Source of the DNA: Cocos nucifera | Taxonomy: Eukaryota; Streptophyta; Magnoliopsida; Arecales; Arecaceae | NCBI GenBank assembly: GCA_006176705.1 | Contig: QRFJ01004181.1 | Coordinates: 1 to 64,000, forward strand | Length of the DNA stretch: 64,000 nt | Reading direction: 5' to 3' | Shown here: one piece after another, positions 46,853 through 59,487 of the stretch | Position numbering within the stretch: position 1 is the first letter of the stretch | How the letters are laid out: each line of letters opens with the position of its first letter | Position numbers and translations under genes: made by a program | The notes under the pieces: generated by a model | What the model was told of the DNA's origin: nothing | What the model saw: only the letters and a program-made list of their open reading frames with translations | Databases searched by the model: none

Positions 46853-48306
46853 AACTTTCACTTGACCGAAAGCTAATTGGCTACAATTCTAAGTCCCATC
46901 TTCTCAAGGTAGACTTCGATCTTCTACTATCCCAACGGCTTTGTAAGTGGGTCCGCCACATTGTCTGTGAAGTCGACTCTCTTGACCTCGACATAACCTT
47001 TCTCAAGGTAATCATGGATGAGGTGGTATTGCCACTCGATGTGCTTGAATTTTTGGTGAGACCTCGGCTCTTTAGCAAGGTCTATGGCACCATTATTATA
47101 ACAGTATAGAAAAATGGCATCTGATGGCATCAATTCAATTTCTACAGCAAACTTCTTGTACCAGAGTGCCTCCTTCGCAGCTTCTGATGCAACGATGTAT
47201 TCTGCTTCCATGGTGGAATCTTCTATCATTGTCTACTTGGAACTCTTTCAACTGACAGTACTAGCATTACACATAAATAGACTTTCAGATGTCGACTTTC
47301 GATCATCTATATCGGATATAAAATTTAAATCTATATACCCCTAGACTTGGAGTTCTCCATTACCAAAAGTCAACAACATATCCTTAGTTCTTCTTAAGTA
47401 CTTAAGGATACATTTCACAGAAGTCCAGTGTTTTTTATCTAGATTTGGCTGATATCTGCTAGTGACACTCACAACATGGGCTATATCAGGACGTGTACAT
47501 AACATGGCATACATGAGGCTCCCTATTACTGAAGCATAAGGGATCTTGCTCATGCGTTCTATTTTCTCAGATGTGCTAGGGCACATCTTCTTGGAGAGAC
47601 GAATGCCATGTCTGAAGGATACTAATCTCCTCTTGAAGTTTTTCATGCTAAACCTCTTTAGCACTTCCTCTATATACATCTTCTGTGAAAGTCCTAGCAT
47701 CCTATTCGGTCTATCTCTATAGACTTAAATTTCTAGAATAAAGGATGCTTCTCCTAGATCTTTCATGAAGAATTCTTTGGATAACCATATTTTAACTGTG
47801 GTCAATATGGGAATATCATTCTCAATCGGGAGGATATCATCCACGTACAACACGAGAAAGATAATAGCACTCCCACTGATCTTTTTGAAGATAGATGGTT
47901 TCTCCTCATTTTTTATGAAATCAAATAATTTGATCACATCATTAAAATGAGTATTTCAGCTCTGAGATGCTTGCTTAAGTTCATATATGGATCTTTGCAA
48001 TTTGCATACCTTATGATCAGCATCACTGGATGTGAAACCTAGCAGCTGTTTTATTTAGATATCTTCCTCAAGGTATCTATTTAAGAATGCCATTTTCACG
48101 TCCATCTACCATATTTCATAATTAAAATAGACTGCAATAGCAAGCAATGTGCGGATGGATTTTAGCATAGCTATTGACGAAAAGGGATCCTGATAGTCAT
48201 TGCCTTCGTGTTGACTATATTTTTTTGCTACTAATCTAGCTTTGAATGTCTCTATATTTCCATCTGCATCAATCTTTCTCTTGTAGATCCATTTACACCT
48301 AATAGG
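46853..48306 (-). pseudogene. Element G RT-RNase H remnant
   Basis: RNase H at about 46900-47335 (catalytic AEYI present; the CDNN block reads CYNN, so its Asp is lost). RT runs from 47341 to the junction with D. YVDDILPIEND lies near 47830-47860; the upstream FLNG region has stops. The junction falls in the GCKWIF motif. Mutations are mostly transitions. Confidence 0.85.
48302..48306. repeat. Probable target-site duplication of D (ATAGG)
   Basis: Five bases of G pol directly before the LTR start of D. The partner copy would lie outside the window, so it cannot be checked here. Confidence 0.4.
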
Positions 48307-50589
48307 TGTTAGATATATGTGCCCTAGAAGCCAGAATTGGTCGACACTTGTAATACACTTCTAGGGGCAAAATTATAATTTTGACTAATATTAATAAAAT
48401 GGATTATTTTCTATCACATATGTGTATTTAGTGTCTGTGATACATCCTTTGAGTTAATGGTAATGATAATTCATATTTTCAAGAGTTAAAAATTTAAGAC
48501 ATGAATAATCATTGTTAACTCATAAAATGCTCCCGACCATAGGATCATCACGAGGATGGTGATTGATCCGAAAGGTTGGTGTACAATCGCTTCTCTTTAG
48601 TAGATGAGTCTTGAGTCTACGGTGTGGAGACACTAAAGCGAGAGTACAGATACTCGTTAGAGAATGAGGGCACTGAGCGTGACCATCTCGAGTAGTCATT
48701 AGGGAGTCTACCTTCTCGTCAATGACTGACTAAATGCTGCAGTAGTGTGTCTGGTTCTTTGACCTGAGGTACATCGGTAGTTCACCTTGAGGGTGTTATA
48801 GTTTGACTACACCATTACTCGGTCTCCTAGCCATATGGAACCCTGAGGTGTATGTTGGCTATAGTATGTTCATTATAGAAACTGGATGGCATCAAGATGG
48901 AATCTATCTACCTCGGTGGTAGAGGAGCAGCCCTATAATAATCATGAGAATCAAGTCCAAAAATCCATAGCCATGGTAGAGTGAAATAATAGAAAGAGTT
49001 TCTATTTAGATTTTCACATCAAACTCGAATCAAATGATTACATCATATGACAGAAACTAGGGTTTGACGAGTTTACCTTAACCCTAATCTGATCGGGGCT
49101 CAAGATAGAAGGACTTAATCACATAGGTAGCTGCACCAAGAGGTTCACATTCAGCTCTGATGGGTTGCCACCATATACTGCTAGGTGTCACTGATGGATT
49201 TTGGGAGCAATTAGAATGATTTAGATGATCGATCATTCTAGTTGTTCGAATCAGAAGAGTTCTGATCCATCGAAAGGAGTTTCGATGATAGAGATCATGA
49301 CATATCCCATTACCATACAGAACTAAACCTTACTGGGTCACACAAATAAGGATTTGAATCTGGTGATCATCAATTAAACTGATTTAGTTCAATTGATCTG
49401 AATGAGATTCAATTAGGTTCAAGGAAATCATGCTAGCACTCGATTGAACCTAACGTTCTTCTTTTGCTATCATAAATAAGTTGTCCTGACTGAGCCAAAG
49501 AAGTTTGTGCTCAATCAGAGGCCTTCATATGGTCTGACTGGAGGTTGTCCAAGTCAGAAAAGGTTGTCTTATTTTGTAAGACATTACCTGCCATTTTTGG
49601 TCATCTGCCATTTCTTATTCTTTGACTTTGGTCAAAAGTCTACCTTTAACTGGTCAAATGTTGACCATTGACACTTTGACTTTTGACCACATGTCACACA
49701 CCTATTGGAGAGCTAGTGGGGGTCTGTCTCCCTACCAGAACTTGGTAAGAAAGAGGGCGCACACCACCCTTGGCATGTGCCTAAGCTGGAGGTGCCCAGG
49801 AGTCCCTGTTGGACAGGGACTCCATCTCCTTTTTGGATTCCAATTAGAGTTCTCCTAAGAACCAACTTTGAATGATCTTAGGTGCCCTCTAAGGAGGAAT
49901 CTAGGGGACTCTGTTCCCACTAATCAGATTTAAATCTGATTTCATAAAGAGTTGTGATTGGTTGGGAAGAAGAGAAGTTGGATCACAGACAGTCTATAAA
50001 TAAGACCCTGCGCCCAACCCAGATTGTGATTGGAAGTGATTGAAAGGAATCACAATTCCCTACGCCCAAGGCTGCCTCTCCCCTCTTCCTTCATGCCAAA
50101 CCCACCTTCTCCCTCTCCTCTCCACATCCAAAAGGGTTTTGAAGCTTGGTTGGTGCGATCTAGATCAAAAAAAGGCGACTGAAAGCTACAAGGCCGTGCT
50201 GCTGCAAAGGACGACTGCTGGTCTTCAAAAGGAGTTTTGAAGATCCTCCAGATTAGATTCAGATCTAATTTTTGGAGACATGATAGAGAAGAAGAGGATC
50301 TTCAGATCCAACCTAAGTGGATATCGGTAGAGGCCAGGCACTTGCATGGCTAGATCCAGAACCTTCTGCTGCATACAGGATCATCAACGGATAATAGGAT
50401 TACCCACATCAAGATAAATTAAATCTAATTTAATTTATCTAATTTTATTTTAATTTTTAAAATAATAATAATTAGATCTAAAATATTCTAGATCTAATTA
50501 GGATCAAAGAAAAAAAAATTTAAAATATATCTCTTGATCCAATCCGATCTGAACGAACCTGGTCCGGGAAATCAGGATTTCCCTTCAAC
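48307..50589 (+). repeat. 5' LTR of element D
   Basis: 2283 bp. W-box cluster 49621-49687, U3 hairpin 49799-49823 (arms GGAGTCCCTGT and ACAGGGACTCC), TATA 49995-50002. Confidence 0.93.
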
Positions 50590-50602
50590 CGGTATCAGAG
50601 CC
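50590..50602 (+). other. Primer-binding site of D
   Basis: CGGTATCAGAGCC: as in the other copies but with the first T changed to C, at the base that pairs with the 3'-terminal A of the tRNA. Confidence 0.88.
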
Positions 50603-52457
50603 AAGGTTCTAAAAGTATTTAGATCTGATTTTAAATTTATTTTAATCAAAAAATAAGTGATTTTAGATGTCACATGAGATGTGATCAGATCTGAATTAGA
50701 AAAAAATTAAAATTAAATGATTTGGATCTAAGATTAGAAAATATGCATGACTAGTTCTAAAATAGAATAGTTTTATAGAATAGTCTTACATATTTTTTAT
50801 TTAATCTGATTAAATCATATTTTAGATCTATTTATTTACTATTTTTTGATATTATAATGGTTATAATAACATCTAAAAAATAGCAAATAAAAATTATTTA
50901 ATTTTAAATATCATATGAGATATGATAGATGCATGTCTAGACTAGTTGTAGAAAAGTTCTACATAATTGTCTAGATTAGAATTTATTTTGATTAGATCAA
51001 TTTAAATCTAATTTTTTAGATTATTATGAGATAATTTAAATCTAAAAATATGCATGATTCGATACATGAGATGTATGCAAAATATGCCATGATTAGATCT
51101 AATTTGTATATGACATATATGATATAGATCTAAAATTATTTTATAGTATTGCATGTTCCTGATTAAGGCGTTCCTCTTGGCCGTCCGGTCATAAGAATGA
51201 AGAAGGGTTTAAAGGCCCTCTCTTCTCATCCGATAGGGTGTTCTTATGATGTGTAGGGGTGCTGCGTGTTCGTCCTTAATCAGAAACCCAAAACTTACTT
51301 TCTGCAAAACCCTAGATCCTGAAACCCTAGGATTTATTGTGCATATTTTATTTATGAACCCTACTTAATTAAAAATTAAGATTATGAAATATCAATTAGA
51401 TCTAAAATTGAGAATTTTAGATCTAAGATGTATTCATAATACTGAGTTTGGGCTTGGGTAGCTCAATTAGGTCTAAGCGGTTGATCAAACCGAATCAAGA
51501 GTTGGTTAGATGGGATCAACAATGCTTAAATTGACCAGCCTAATAGGATTAAGTCTGGGTCAAGATCGAGTCACGATCAAGCAAGACCTAATTAGGCTCA
51601 GAGGTTAGAGTCTGGATTGTAGGCTAACCCAATTGGTTCTGGCTCAATAATTTGGTGTCTAAGGTAAGTTTGGCACATACGACCGACTAGTTTTTAATTG
51701 GAAGCTACTCGACCTGAATGCGTTCTTATACGAGTTAATGGCATATTCCTTCCATCGGTCTCACTTACCTGGCCATATCTGTTGACACAGTTCTGATCTG
51801 AGGTGGTCAATAATCCGAGCTAACCCATGCCACTAGGTTAGTCATAATTATTATGACTATGATAAGTCTAGTTTAATGAGACCTAAATCAATTCTTCCTA
51901 AGAAAAGATTAAGTCTGAGGTCTTCCACCATTGTAGATGTGCGGGCCCTTTCCGAGGTTGATTGTTCTTGATTGGATACAGTGGCTCAGTTGCACTGGGA
52001 AGACGCAACCATGTCTATTAGGCATTGGATGCTATGGGCTGGAGGATGAGTTGGGCTCAATATTTTGGATACGGTGAGAGACTCAATTAGGAACCCAGTC
52101 TATGCAAATGGTCGGTTTGACTTAACTAAGGAGTGGATCAATATTTCGGATACGGTGAGATTCATGAATTAGAGATCAAGTTTGGGTGCACCATGATTAG
52201 AAAATCATTGAACAAGAGTTGTTCACTCATTGGCTAACCCATCACCAATAACTGTTAGGTGAGGTGATGAGTCAGTTGGTGAGACCGCACCACCCACTAG
52301 AAATCATTAATCATGGAGATTTTCTCATCTCTACAGAGGGAGTGTAGGGATTCGAGAAAATAGTGGGGGCTAATTTGTTTAAAAATAAAATCCCTAAATA
52401 AATTGGTCAAGTCATAATTACAGTATCTAACTAGAATCTTTGACTCTCTATAGAAAA
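50603..52457 (+). other. Untranslated leader of element D
   Basis: Same length and layout as in B. Nested inverted repeats at 51159-51283 (inner stem with one G-U pair), GTAAGT donor-like site near 51664. The acceptor-like site has changed to CTATAG. Confidence 0.85.
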
Positions 52458-53325
52458 ATGTCTGCATCCAACCCATTAGCACGTATCTTGGACACACAGA
52501 TTGACCGGACCCAATTATAAAGATTGGCTCAGGAACTACAAAATAGTTTTGGATTCCAAAAAGTTAACCCATGTACTGGACTAGGATCCTCCCACCTTAC
52601 CAGCCCATCCATCTATTGAACAGAGAGCGTCTCTGAAAAAATGGATAAATGAAGATAATAAGGCCAGATATTACATGTTGGGCTCGATGTCTGATGAGCT
52701 CCAGTGCTAACAAGAGGATATCGAGACTGCTCGCCAAATGTTGGCTCACCTGTAGGAGATGTTTGATGAACAGAGTCGCGCAGCCAAGTATCAAGTCACG
52801 AAATGACTTTTTAAGACTAAGATGCATGATGGGCAGTCAGTCCAAGATCACTATCTGACAATGATCAAGGACATGGAGGAGCTTGAGAAGCTCGGTGTGA
52901 AGTTAGACTTGGACCTACTGAACGATATTATTTTGCAATCTTTGACTGATGCATATAGGCAATTCATCATGAATTACCACATGCATAAACTTCAATTCAT
53001 CATGAATTACCACATGCATAAACTTCAAAATTTCTTGATCGAATTAATGAATATGCTGGTTACCGCTGAGCTTTCTATGAAAGATTCTAAAGGCTCAGTT
53101 CTTGCTGTGGAACGGACTTCTTCGAAAAAAAAATCTTATGGAAAGAAAAAGAAGTCTGCGAAAAAGCAGAAGGTAGAAGAACAAAAAAGAAGAAGGTAGA
53201 GCTAAAAATGAAAGTCGCCGGCAAAGAAAAGTGTTTCCATTGCAACAGCGACGGCCATTGAAAGCGAAACTGCCCTACTTATCTGGCAACCCTAAAAAAC
53301 AAGAAGGAAGGTTCTTCTGGTGGTA
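52458..53325 (+). pseudogene. Element D gag remnant
   Basis: ATG at 52458. Frameshifts and stops follow within the first 60 codons. The shared TGA is at 52804-52806. The second half of the capsid (52822-53199) is open and contains an exact 33-bp in-frame duplication (copies at about 52963-52995 and 52996-53028) repeating the peptide QFIMNYHMHKL. The knuckle region (about 53230-53275) has lost its frame. Confidence 0.85.
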
Positions 53326-56300
53326 TGCTCATTATTGAGTCTAACCTTATGGTTTCTTCTGCATCCAGTTGGGTGCTTGACTCTGGTTCTAGTGCTCATC
53401 TGTGCACTTTCATGCAGGATCTTGAGGATAGCAGGAGGTTGAGAGATGGAGACATGATCCTACGCATTGATAATAGAGCAAAAATTACTGCAGTAGCCAT
53501 GGGAACATACCCTCTTCGATTACCATCTAGTTTAGACTTAGTTTTGAAAGACTATTATTATGTGCCTGCAGCTAGCAGGAATTTGATTTCTGTTTCATGC
53601 TTAGCACAAGAAGGCTATGTGATTACCTTCTTTAAGGACCATTATAACATTCTTTATGAAAGAAATAAAATTGCAAATGATTTCCTTATTAATGGTCTTT
53701 ATCAGCTATATATTGATGTACCTATTTTAACTATCGAGCAAAACGTGAATGCCAAACGACCTAGGGATAGTCCAAACGATAGATATCTATGGCACCTGAG
53801 ATTAGGTCATATAGCAGAAGATAGGATCAACAAATTGGAGAAAAATGGGCTATTGAGTCCATTGACTTCCGAGTCATATCCAACTTATGAATCTTGTCTT
53901 CAAGGCAAAATGACAAACTCCCTTTTGTTGGACATGGGGAGAGGGCCACAGATCTCCTTGCCCTAGTACATACTGATGTGTGTGGCCCATTTGATGTGCC
54001 AGCTAGAGGCAATTTTGTCTACTTCATTACCTTTACCGATGATCTGTCTAGGTATGGGTATATGTATCTTATGAGACACAAGTCTGAAGCTTTTGAAAAG
54101 TTCAAAGAATTCAGACATGAAGTAGAAAAAAAAATTGAAAAACCCATTAAGGTTCTTCGATCAGATCGAGGAGGTGAATACCTTAGCCAAAAATTTCTAG
54201 ACTATCTAAAGAAAAATGGCATAGTCTCTCAATGGACTCCACCAGGAATACCTCAACTCAACGGGATTTCAGAATGGAGAAATCGGACCCTATTGGATAT
54301 GGTTTGATCCATGATGAGCTTCACAGACCTCCCTGATTTTCTTTGGGGACACTCATTATTGACTTCAATTTATCTACTGAATAGGGTTCCCTCTAAAACC
54401 GTTCCTACCACACCGTATGAGATATGGCACGGTAAGAAACCAAGTCTGAGTCATCTCAGAATTTGGGGTTGTCCGGCTCATGTCAAAAGACAACAAGCGG
54501 ACAAGTTAGAGTTTAGGACCTTCAGAGCTCGATTCATAGGATATCCTAAAGAGTCATTAGGATACTATTTCTACATTCCAGAAGACCACAATGTGATTGT
54601 GAGTCGACATGCCATCTTTCTTGAAAAATAGTTTATTCAAGATAGCGGCATTGGAAGGCAAATCAAGCTTGATGAGAAAGTCTCACAAGTACAACGAGCT
54701 AAGGACCAATTGGAACCAAATTAGGTTGAGCCAATAAGAACACTACCTCCTCCACCTCGTAGATCGAAAAGAGTTTTCCGTCCTCCTGAGAGATACTTAG
54801 GTATTATTTCAGAAGAAGTAGAGGAAATATTTCTCATAGGCAATGGTGCTCATGGTGATGATCCCAAAACCTACAACAAAGCGATATCAGATATCGACTC
54901 TGAGAAATGGCTAGAGGCAATGCAGTCAGAAATTGACTCGATGCACTCAAACCAAGTCTGGACCTTGGTAGATCCACCAGAAGGTATAGTACCTATTAGG
55001 TGTAAATGGATCTTCAAGAGAAAGATTGGTGCAGATGGGAATGTGGAGACATTCAAGGCTAGACTAGTGGCAAAAGGTTATAGTCAACGCGAAGGCATTG
55101 ACTATCAGGATACCTTTTCCCAGTGGCTATGCTAAAATCCATCCGCACATTGCTTGCCGTTGCAGCCTATTTCGATTATGAAATATGGCAAATGGATGTG
55201 AAAACGGCGTTCTTAAATGGATATCTTGAGGAAGATATCTATATGGAACAGCCGCTAAGTTTCACAAGGTTTGCAAGCTGCAAAGTTCCATATATAGACT
55301 TAAGCAAGCATCTCGGAGCTGGAACACTTATTTCAATGATGTGATCAAAATATTTGGTTTCATAAAAAATGAAGAGGAATCGTGTGTTTTCAAAAAGGTC
55401 AGTGGGAGCGCTGTTGTCTTCCTCATATTGTACATGGATGACATCCTCCTTATTGGAAATGATGTTCCCATGATGACAACAGTCAAATTATGGTTGTCCA
55501 AGGAATTCTCCATGAAAGACCTAGGCGAAGCATCCTTTATTCTAGGAATTAAGGTCTATAGGGATAGACCAAATAGGATGCTAGAACTTTCACAGAAGAT
55601 GTACATAGAAGAAGTACTAAAGAGGTTTAGTATGGAAAACTCTAAGAGGAGATTAATATCCTTCAGACATGGTATTCATCTTTCCAAGAAGATGTGCCCT
55701 AGTACACTTGAGGAAATAGAATGCATGAGCAAGATCCCTTATGCTTCTGCAATAGGGAGCCTCATGTATGCCATGCTATGTACACGACCTGATATAGCCC
55801 ATGCTGTGAGTGTCACAAGCAGATATCAGTCAAATCTAGGTGAAGAACACTGGACTTCTATGAAATGTATCCTTAAGTACTTGAGAAGAACTAAGGATAT
55901 GATGTTGGTCTTTGGTAATGGAGAACTCCAAGTTCAGGGATACATAGACTCGAATTTTATGTCCGATATAGATGATCAAAAGTCGACATCTGGGAGTCTA
56001 TTTGTGTGCAATGATGGTGCTGTCAGCTGGAAGAGTTTCAAGCAAATGGTGATAGCAAATTCCACCATGGAAGCAGAATATATCGCTGCATCAGAGGCTG
56101 CGAAGGAAGCATTCTGGTATAAGAAGTTTGCTGCAGAAATCGGAGTAATGCCATCAGATGCCATTCCTCTATACTGCTACAACAATGGTGCCATAGCCAT
56201 TGCTAAGGAGTCGAGGTCTCATAAAAAATCCAAGCATATTAAGCGACGATACCACCTCATCCGTTACGTCGAGGTCAAGAGAGTCAACTCCATAGATAAT

Positions 56301-56387
56301 GTGGTAGATCCACTTATAAAGTCGTTGGGCCAGCAGAGGATCGAAGCCCACCTTGAGAAGATGGGACTTAGACTTATAGACAATTGA
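53325..56387 (+). pseudogene. Element D pol
   Basis: Protease with D-S-G intact (VLDSGSSAHL), pre-integrase HLRLGH, then a one-base loss near 53910. Integrase keeps its first two aspartates; the catalytic E reads E in the motif GISEWRNRT. A stop (TGA at 54306) precedes MMSF. The shared TAG is at 54629-54631. RT has frame breaks near 55120 and a small loss near 55262; the YVDD box reads YMDD (near 55430). RNase H runs to 56387 with AEYIA kept and CDNN changed to CYNN, and an internal loss of about 5 codons near 56268. Confidence 0.88.
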
Positions 56388-56392
56388 CTTTA

Positions 56393-56407
56393 GGACAAGT
56401 GGGAGAT
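56393..56407 (+). other. Polypurine tract of D
   Basis: GGACAAGTGGGAGAT before the LTR start; seen again at 56613-56627 because of the duplicated contig end. Confidence 0.8.
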
Positions 56408-56507
56408 TGTTAGATATATGTGCCCTAGAAGCCAGAATTGGCTGACACTTGTAATACACTTCTAAGGGCAAAATTATAATTTTGACTAATATTAATAAAA
56501 TGAGTTA

Positions 56508-56517
56508 NNNNNNNNNN
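56508..56517. other. Assembly gap (10 N) between overlapping contig ends
   Basis: Ten N. The 209 bp before (56299-56507) and after (56519-56727) are nearly identical, ending at the same TGAGTTA. This is an unmerged contig overlap, not a biological duplication. Confidence 0.9.
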
Positions 56518-57200
56518 AAATGTGGTAGTCCCACTTATAAAGTCGTTGGGCCAGAGAGGATCGAAGCCCACCTTGAGAAGATGGGACTTAGACTTATAGA
56601 CAATTGACTTTAGGACAAGTGGGAGATTGTTAGATATATGTGCCCTAGAAGCCAGAATTGGCTGACACTTGTAATACACTTCTAAGGGCAAAATTATAAT
56701 TTTGACTAATATTAATAAAATGAGTTATTTTCTATCACATATGTATATTTAGTGTCAGTGATACATCCTTTGAGTTAATGATAATGATAATTCATATTTT
56801 CAAGAGTTAAAATTTAAGACATGAATAATCATTGTTAACTCATAAAAATGCTCCCGACCATAGGATCATCACGAGGATGGTGATTGATCGAAGGTTGGTG
56901 TACAATCGCTTCTCTTTAGTAGATGAGTCTTGAGTCTACGGTGTGGAGACACTAGAGCGAGAGTACAGGTACTCGTTAGAGAATGAGGGCATTAAGCATG
57001 ACCATCTCGGAGTTTCATTAGAAGTCTACCTCTCATCATGACTGAACTCGATGCTGCAGTAGTGTGTCTGATTCTGTTGACCTGAGGTGCATCGGCAGTT
57101 CACCTTGAGGGTGGTTATAGTTTGACTATACCATTACTCGGTCTCCTAGCTATATGGAATCCTGAGGTGTATGTTGGCTATAGCATGTTCATTGTAGGAA

Positions 57201-57205
57201 TTGGA
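57201..57205. repeat. Probable target-site duplication of E (TTGGA)
   Basis: Five bases of the D LTR just before the LTR start of E. The partner lies beyond the window. Confidence 0.4.
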
Positions 57206-59474
57206 TGTTAGATATATGTGCCCTAGAAGCCAGAATTGGCTGACACTTGTAATACACTTCTAGGGGCAAAATTATAATTTTGACTAAAATCAATAAATGA
57301 GTTATTTCTATCACATATGTATATTTAGTGGTCTTGTGATACATCCTTTGAGTTAATGGTAATGATAATTCATATTTTCCAGAGTTGAAAATTTAAGACA
57401 TGAATAATCATTATTAACTCATAAATTGCTTCTGACCATTGGATCATCATGAGGATGGTGATTGATCCGGAAAGTTGGTGTACAATCGCTTCTCTTTAGT
57501 AGATGGAGTCTTGAGTCTACGGTGTGGAGACACCGAAGGCGAGAGTTACAAGTTACTCTTTAGAGAACGAGGGCACTAAGCGTGACCACCTCGAGTAGTC
57601 ATTAGGGAGTCTACCTTCTCGTCAATGACTGACTCGATGCTGCAGTAGTGTGTCTGGTTCTTTGACCTGAGATGCATCGGCAGTTCACCTTGAGGTGTTA
57701 TAATGTTTGACTACACCATTACTCGGTCTCCTAGCCATATGGAACATGAGGTATATGGCTATGACATGTTCATTGTAGGAACTGGATTGCATCAAGATGG
57801 AATCTATCTACCTCGGTGGTAGAGGAGTAGCCCTATGATGATCATGAGAATCAAGTCCAGAAATCCATGGCCATGGTAGAGTGAAATAATAGAAAGAGTT
57901 TCTATTTAGATTTTCACATTGGACTCGAATCGAATGATTACATCATATGACAGAAACTAGGGTTTGACGAGTTACCTTAACCCTAATCTGATCGGGGCTC
58001 AAGATAGAAGAACTGAATCACACAGAGCTGCATCAAGAGTTCACATTCAGCTCTGATGGGTTGCCACCATATACTGTAGGTGTCACTGGTGGATTTTTGG
58101 AAGCAATTAGAATGATTTAGATGATCGATCATTCTAGCTGTTCAATCAGAAGAGTTCTGATCCATCGAAAGGAGTTTCGATGATGTCGATGATAAGAGAT
58201 CATGACATATTCTCATTACCATACAGAACTTGAACCTAACTGGTCACACAAACAAGGGTTTGAATCTGGTGATCATCAATTGAACTGATCTAGTTCAATT
58301 GATCTGAATGAGATTCAATTAGGTTCAAGAAAATCGTGCTAGCACTCGATTGAACCTAACGTTCTTCTTTTGCTATCATAAATAAGTTGTCCTGTCTGAG
58401 CCAAAGGAGTTTGTGCTCAAACAGAGGCCTTCATATGGTTGACTGGAGGTTGTCCAAGTCAAAAAAGGTTGTCTTTATTTGAAAGACACTACCTACATTT
58501 TTGGTCACTGCATTTCTTTCTTGACTTTGGTCAAAAATCTACTTTTGACTGTCAAACGTTGACCTTGACACTTTGACTTTTGACCACATTGTCATGCACC
58601 TATTGGAGAGCTGGTGGGCTGTCCCCTGCCAGAAAATGGCAAGGGAGAAGGGCGCACGCCACCTTAGGCGTGTGCCCAAGTTGGAGGCGCCTAGGAGTCC
58701 TTGTTGGACAAGGACTCCATCTCCTTTTTGGATTCCAATTAGAGTTCTTCTAAGAACCAACTTTGACTGTCTTAGGCGCCCTCTAAGGAGGAATCCAAGG
58801 GACTCTATCCCACCAATCAGATTTAGATCTGATTTCACAAAGGTTTGTGATTGATTGGGAAGAAGAGGAGTTGGATCACAGCTAGTCTATAAATAAGACC
58901 CTGTCCAACTCAGATTGTATGAGATATATACAATGATATCGATCATAGTTTCTCCACGCCCCAGGCTGCCTCTCCCCTCCTCCCATGCCATGTCTCTTCT
59001 CCCCTTGACTTCCACTCCAAAAGGAGTTTTGGAATTGGTTGGTGCGATTCAGATCAAAGAAAGGCGATTCAAAAATAAGAAGGCTGCACTGCTGCAAAGG
59101 AGACTGCTCATCTTCAAAAGAGTTTTGAAGATCCTCCAAATCAGATTCAGATCTGATTTTTGGAGGATGATAGAGAAGAGAGGATCTCCAGATCCAACCC
59201 GAGTGGATACCGGTAGAGGCCAGGCGCTTGCATGGCTAAGATCCAGAACCTTCCACTGCAAACGGATCATCAACAGGTAATAGGATTACCAGATCAAGGT
59301 AAATTAAATTTGATTTAATTTTATTTTAATTTTATTTTATTAAAATAATAAGAATTAGATCTAAACATATTCAGAATCTGATTAGGATCAAGAGAAATTT
59401 TTTTTTGAAATATATCTCTTGATCTGATCAGATCTGAACGAACCTGGACCGGAAAATCAGGATTTCCCTTCAAC
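57206..59474 (+). repeat. 5' LTR of element E
   Basis: About 2.27 kb. W-box cluster about 58523-58583, U3 hairpin 58694-58718 identical to that of B, TATA 58888-58895, first R/U5 hairpin near 59110-59130. Confidence 0.92.
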
Positions 59475-59487
59475 TGGTATCAGAGCC
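59475..59487 (+). other. Primer-binding site of E (tRNA-Met)
   Basis: TGGTATCAGAGCC directly after CCTTCAAC. Confidence 0.95.

Larger units (their letters stand above)
44961..48306 (-). mobile_element. Ty1/copia element G (A/B family), 3' part
   Basis: Minus-strand 3' LTR and the 3' half of pol. Broken at 48306 by element D inside the RT-coding region, so the rest should lie right of the window. It shares the U3 hairpin type of A, so A and G form the older subfamily. Confidence 0.85.
48307..57205 (+). mobile_element. Ty1/copia element D, nested in G, cut by E
   Basis: Plus-strand copy with 5' LTR, primer site, leader, decayed gag, pol with complete RNase H, polypurine tract, and the first 578 bp of the 3' LTR, where element E inserted. 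An assembly gap lies in the 3' LTR, and 209 bp appear on both sides of it. Confidence 0.92.
56408..57205 (+). repeat. 3' LTR of element D, partial, across an assembly gap
   Basis: 100 bp before the gap (56408-56507) and again from the LTR start after it (56628-57205). The true LTR is the second piece alone; the first is the same sequence seen from the other contig. It ends where E inserted, at about LTR position 578. One-base indels appear in the part after the gap. Confidence 0.85.

Noticed and set aside
56299..56727. Tandem LTR or recombined element at the gap
   Set aside because: The repeat ends at the same base on both sides of the N run, which fits an unmerged contig overlap and not recombination.
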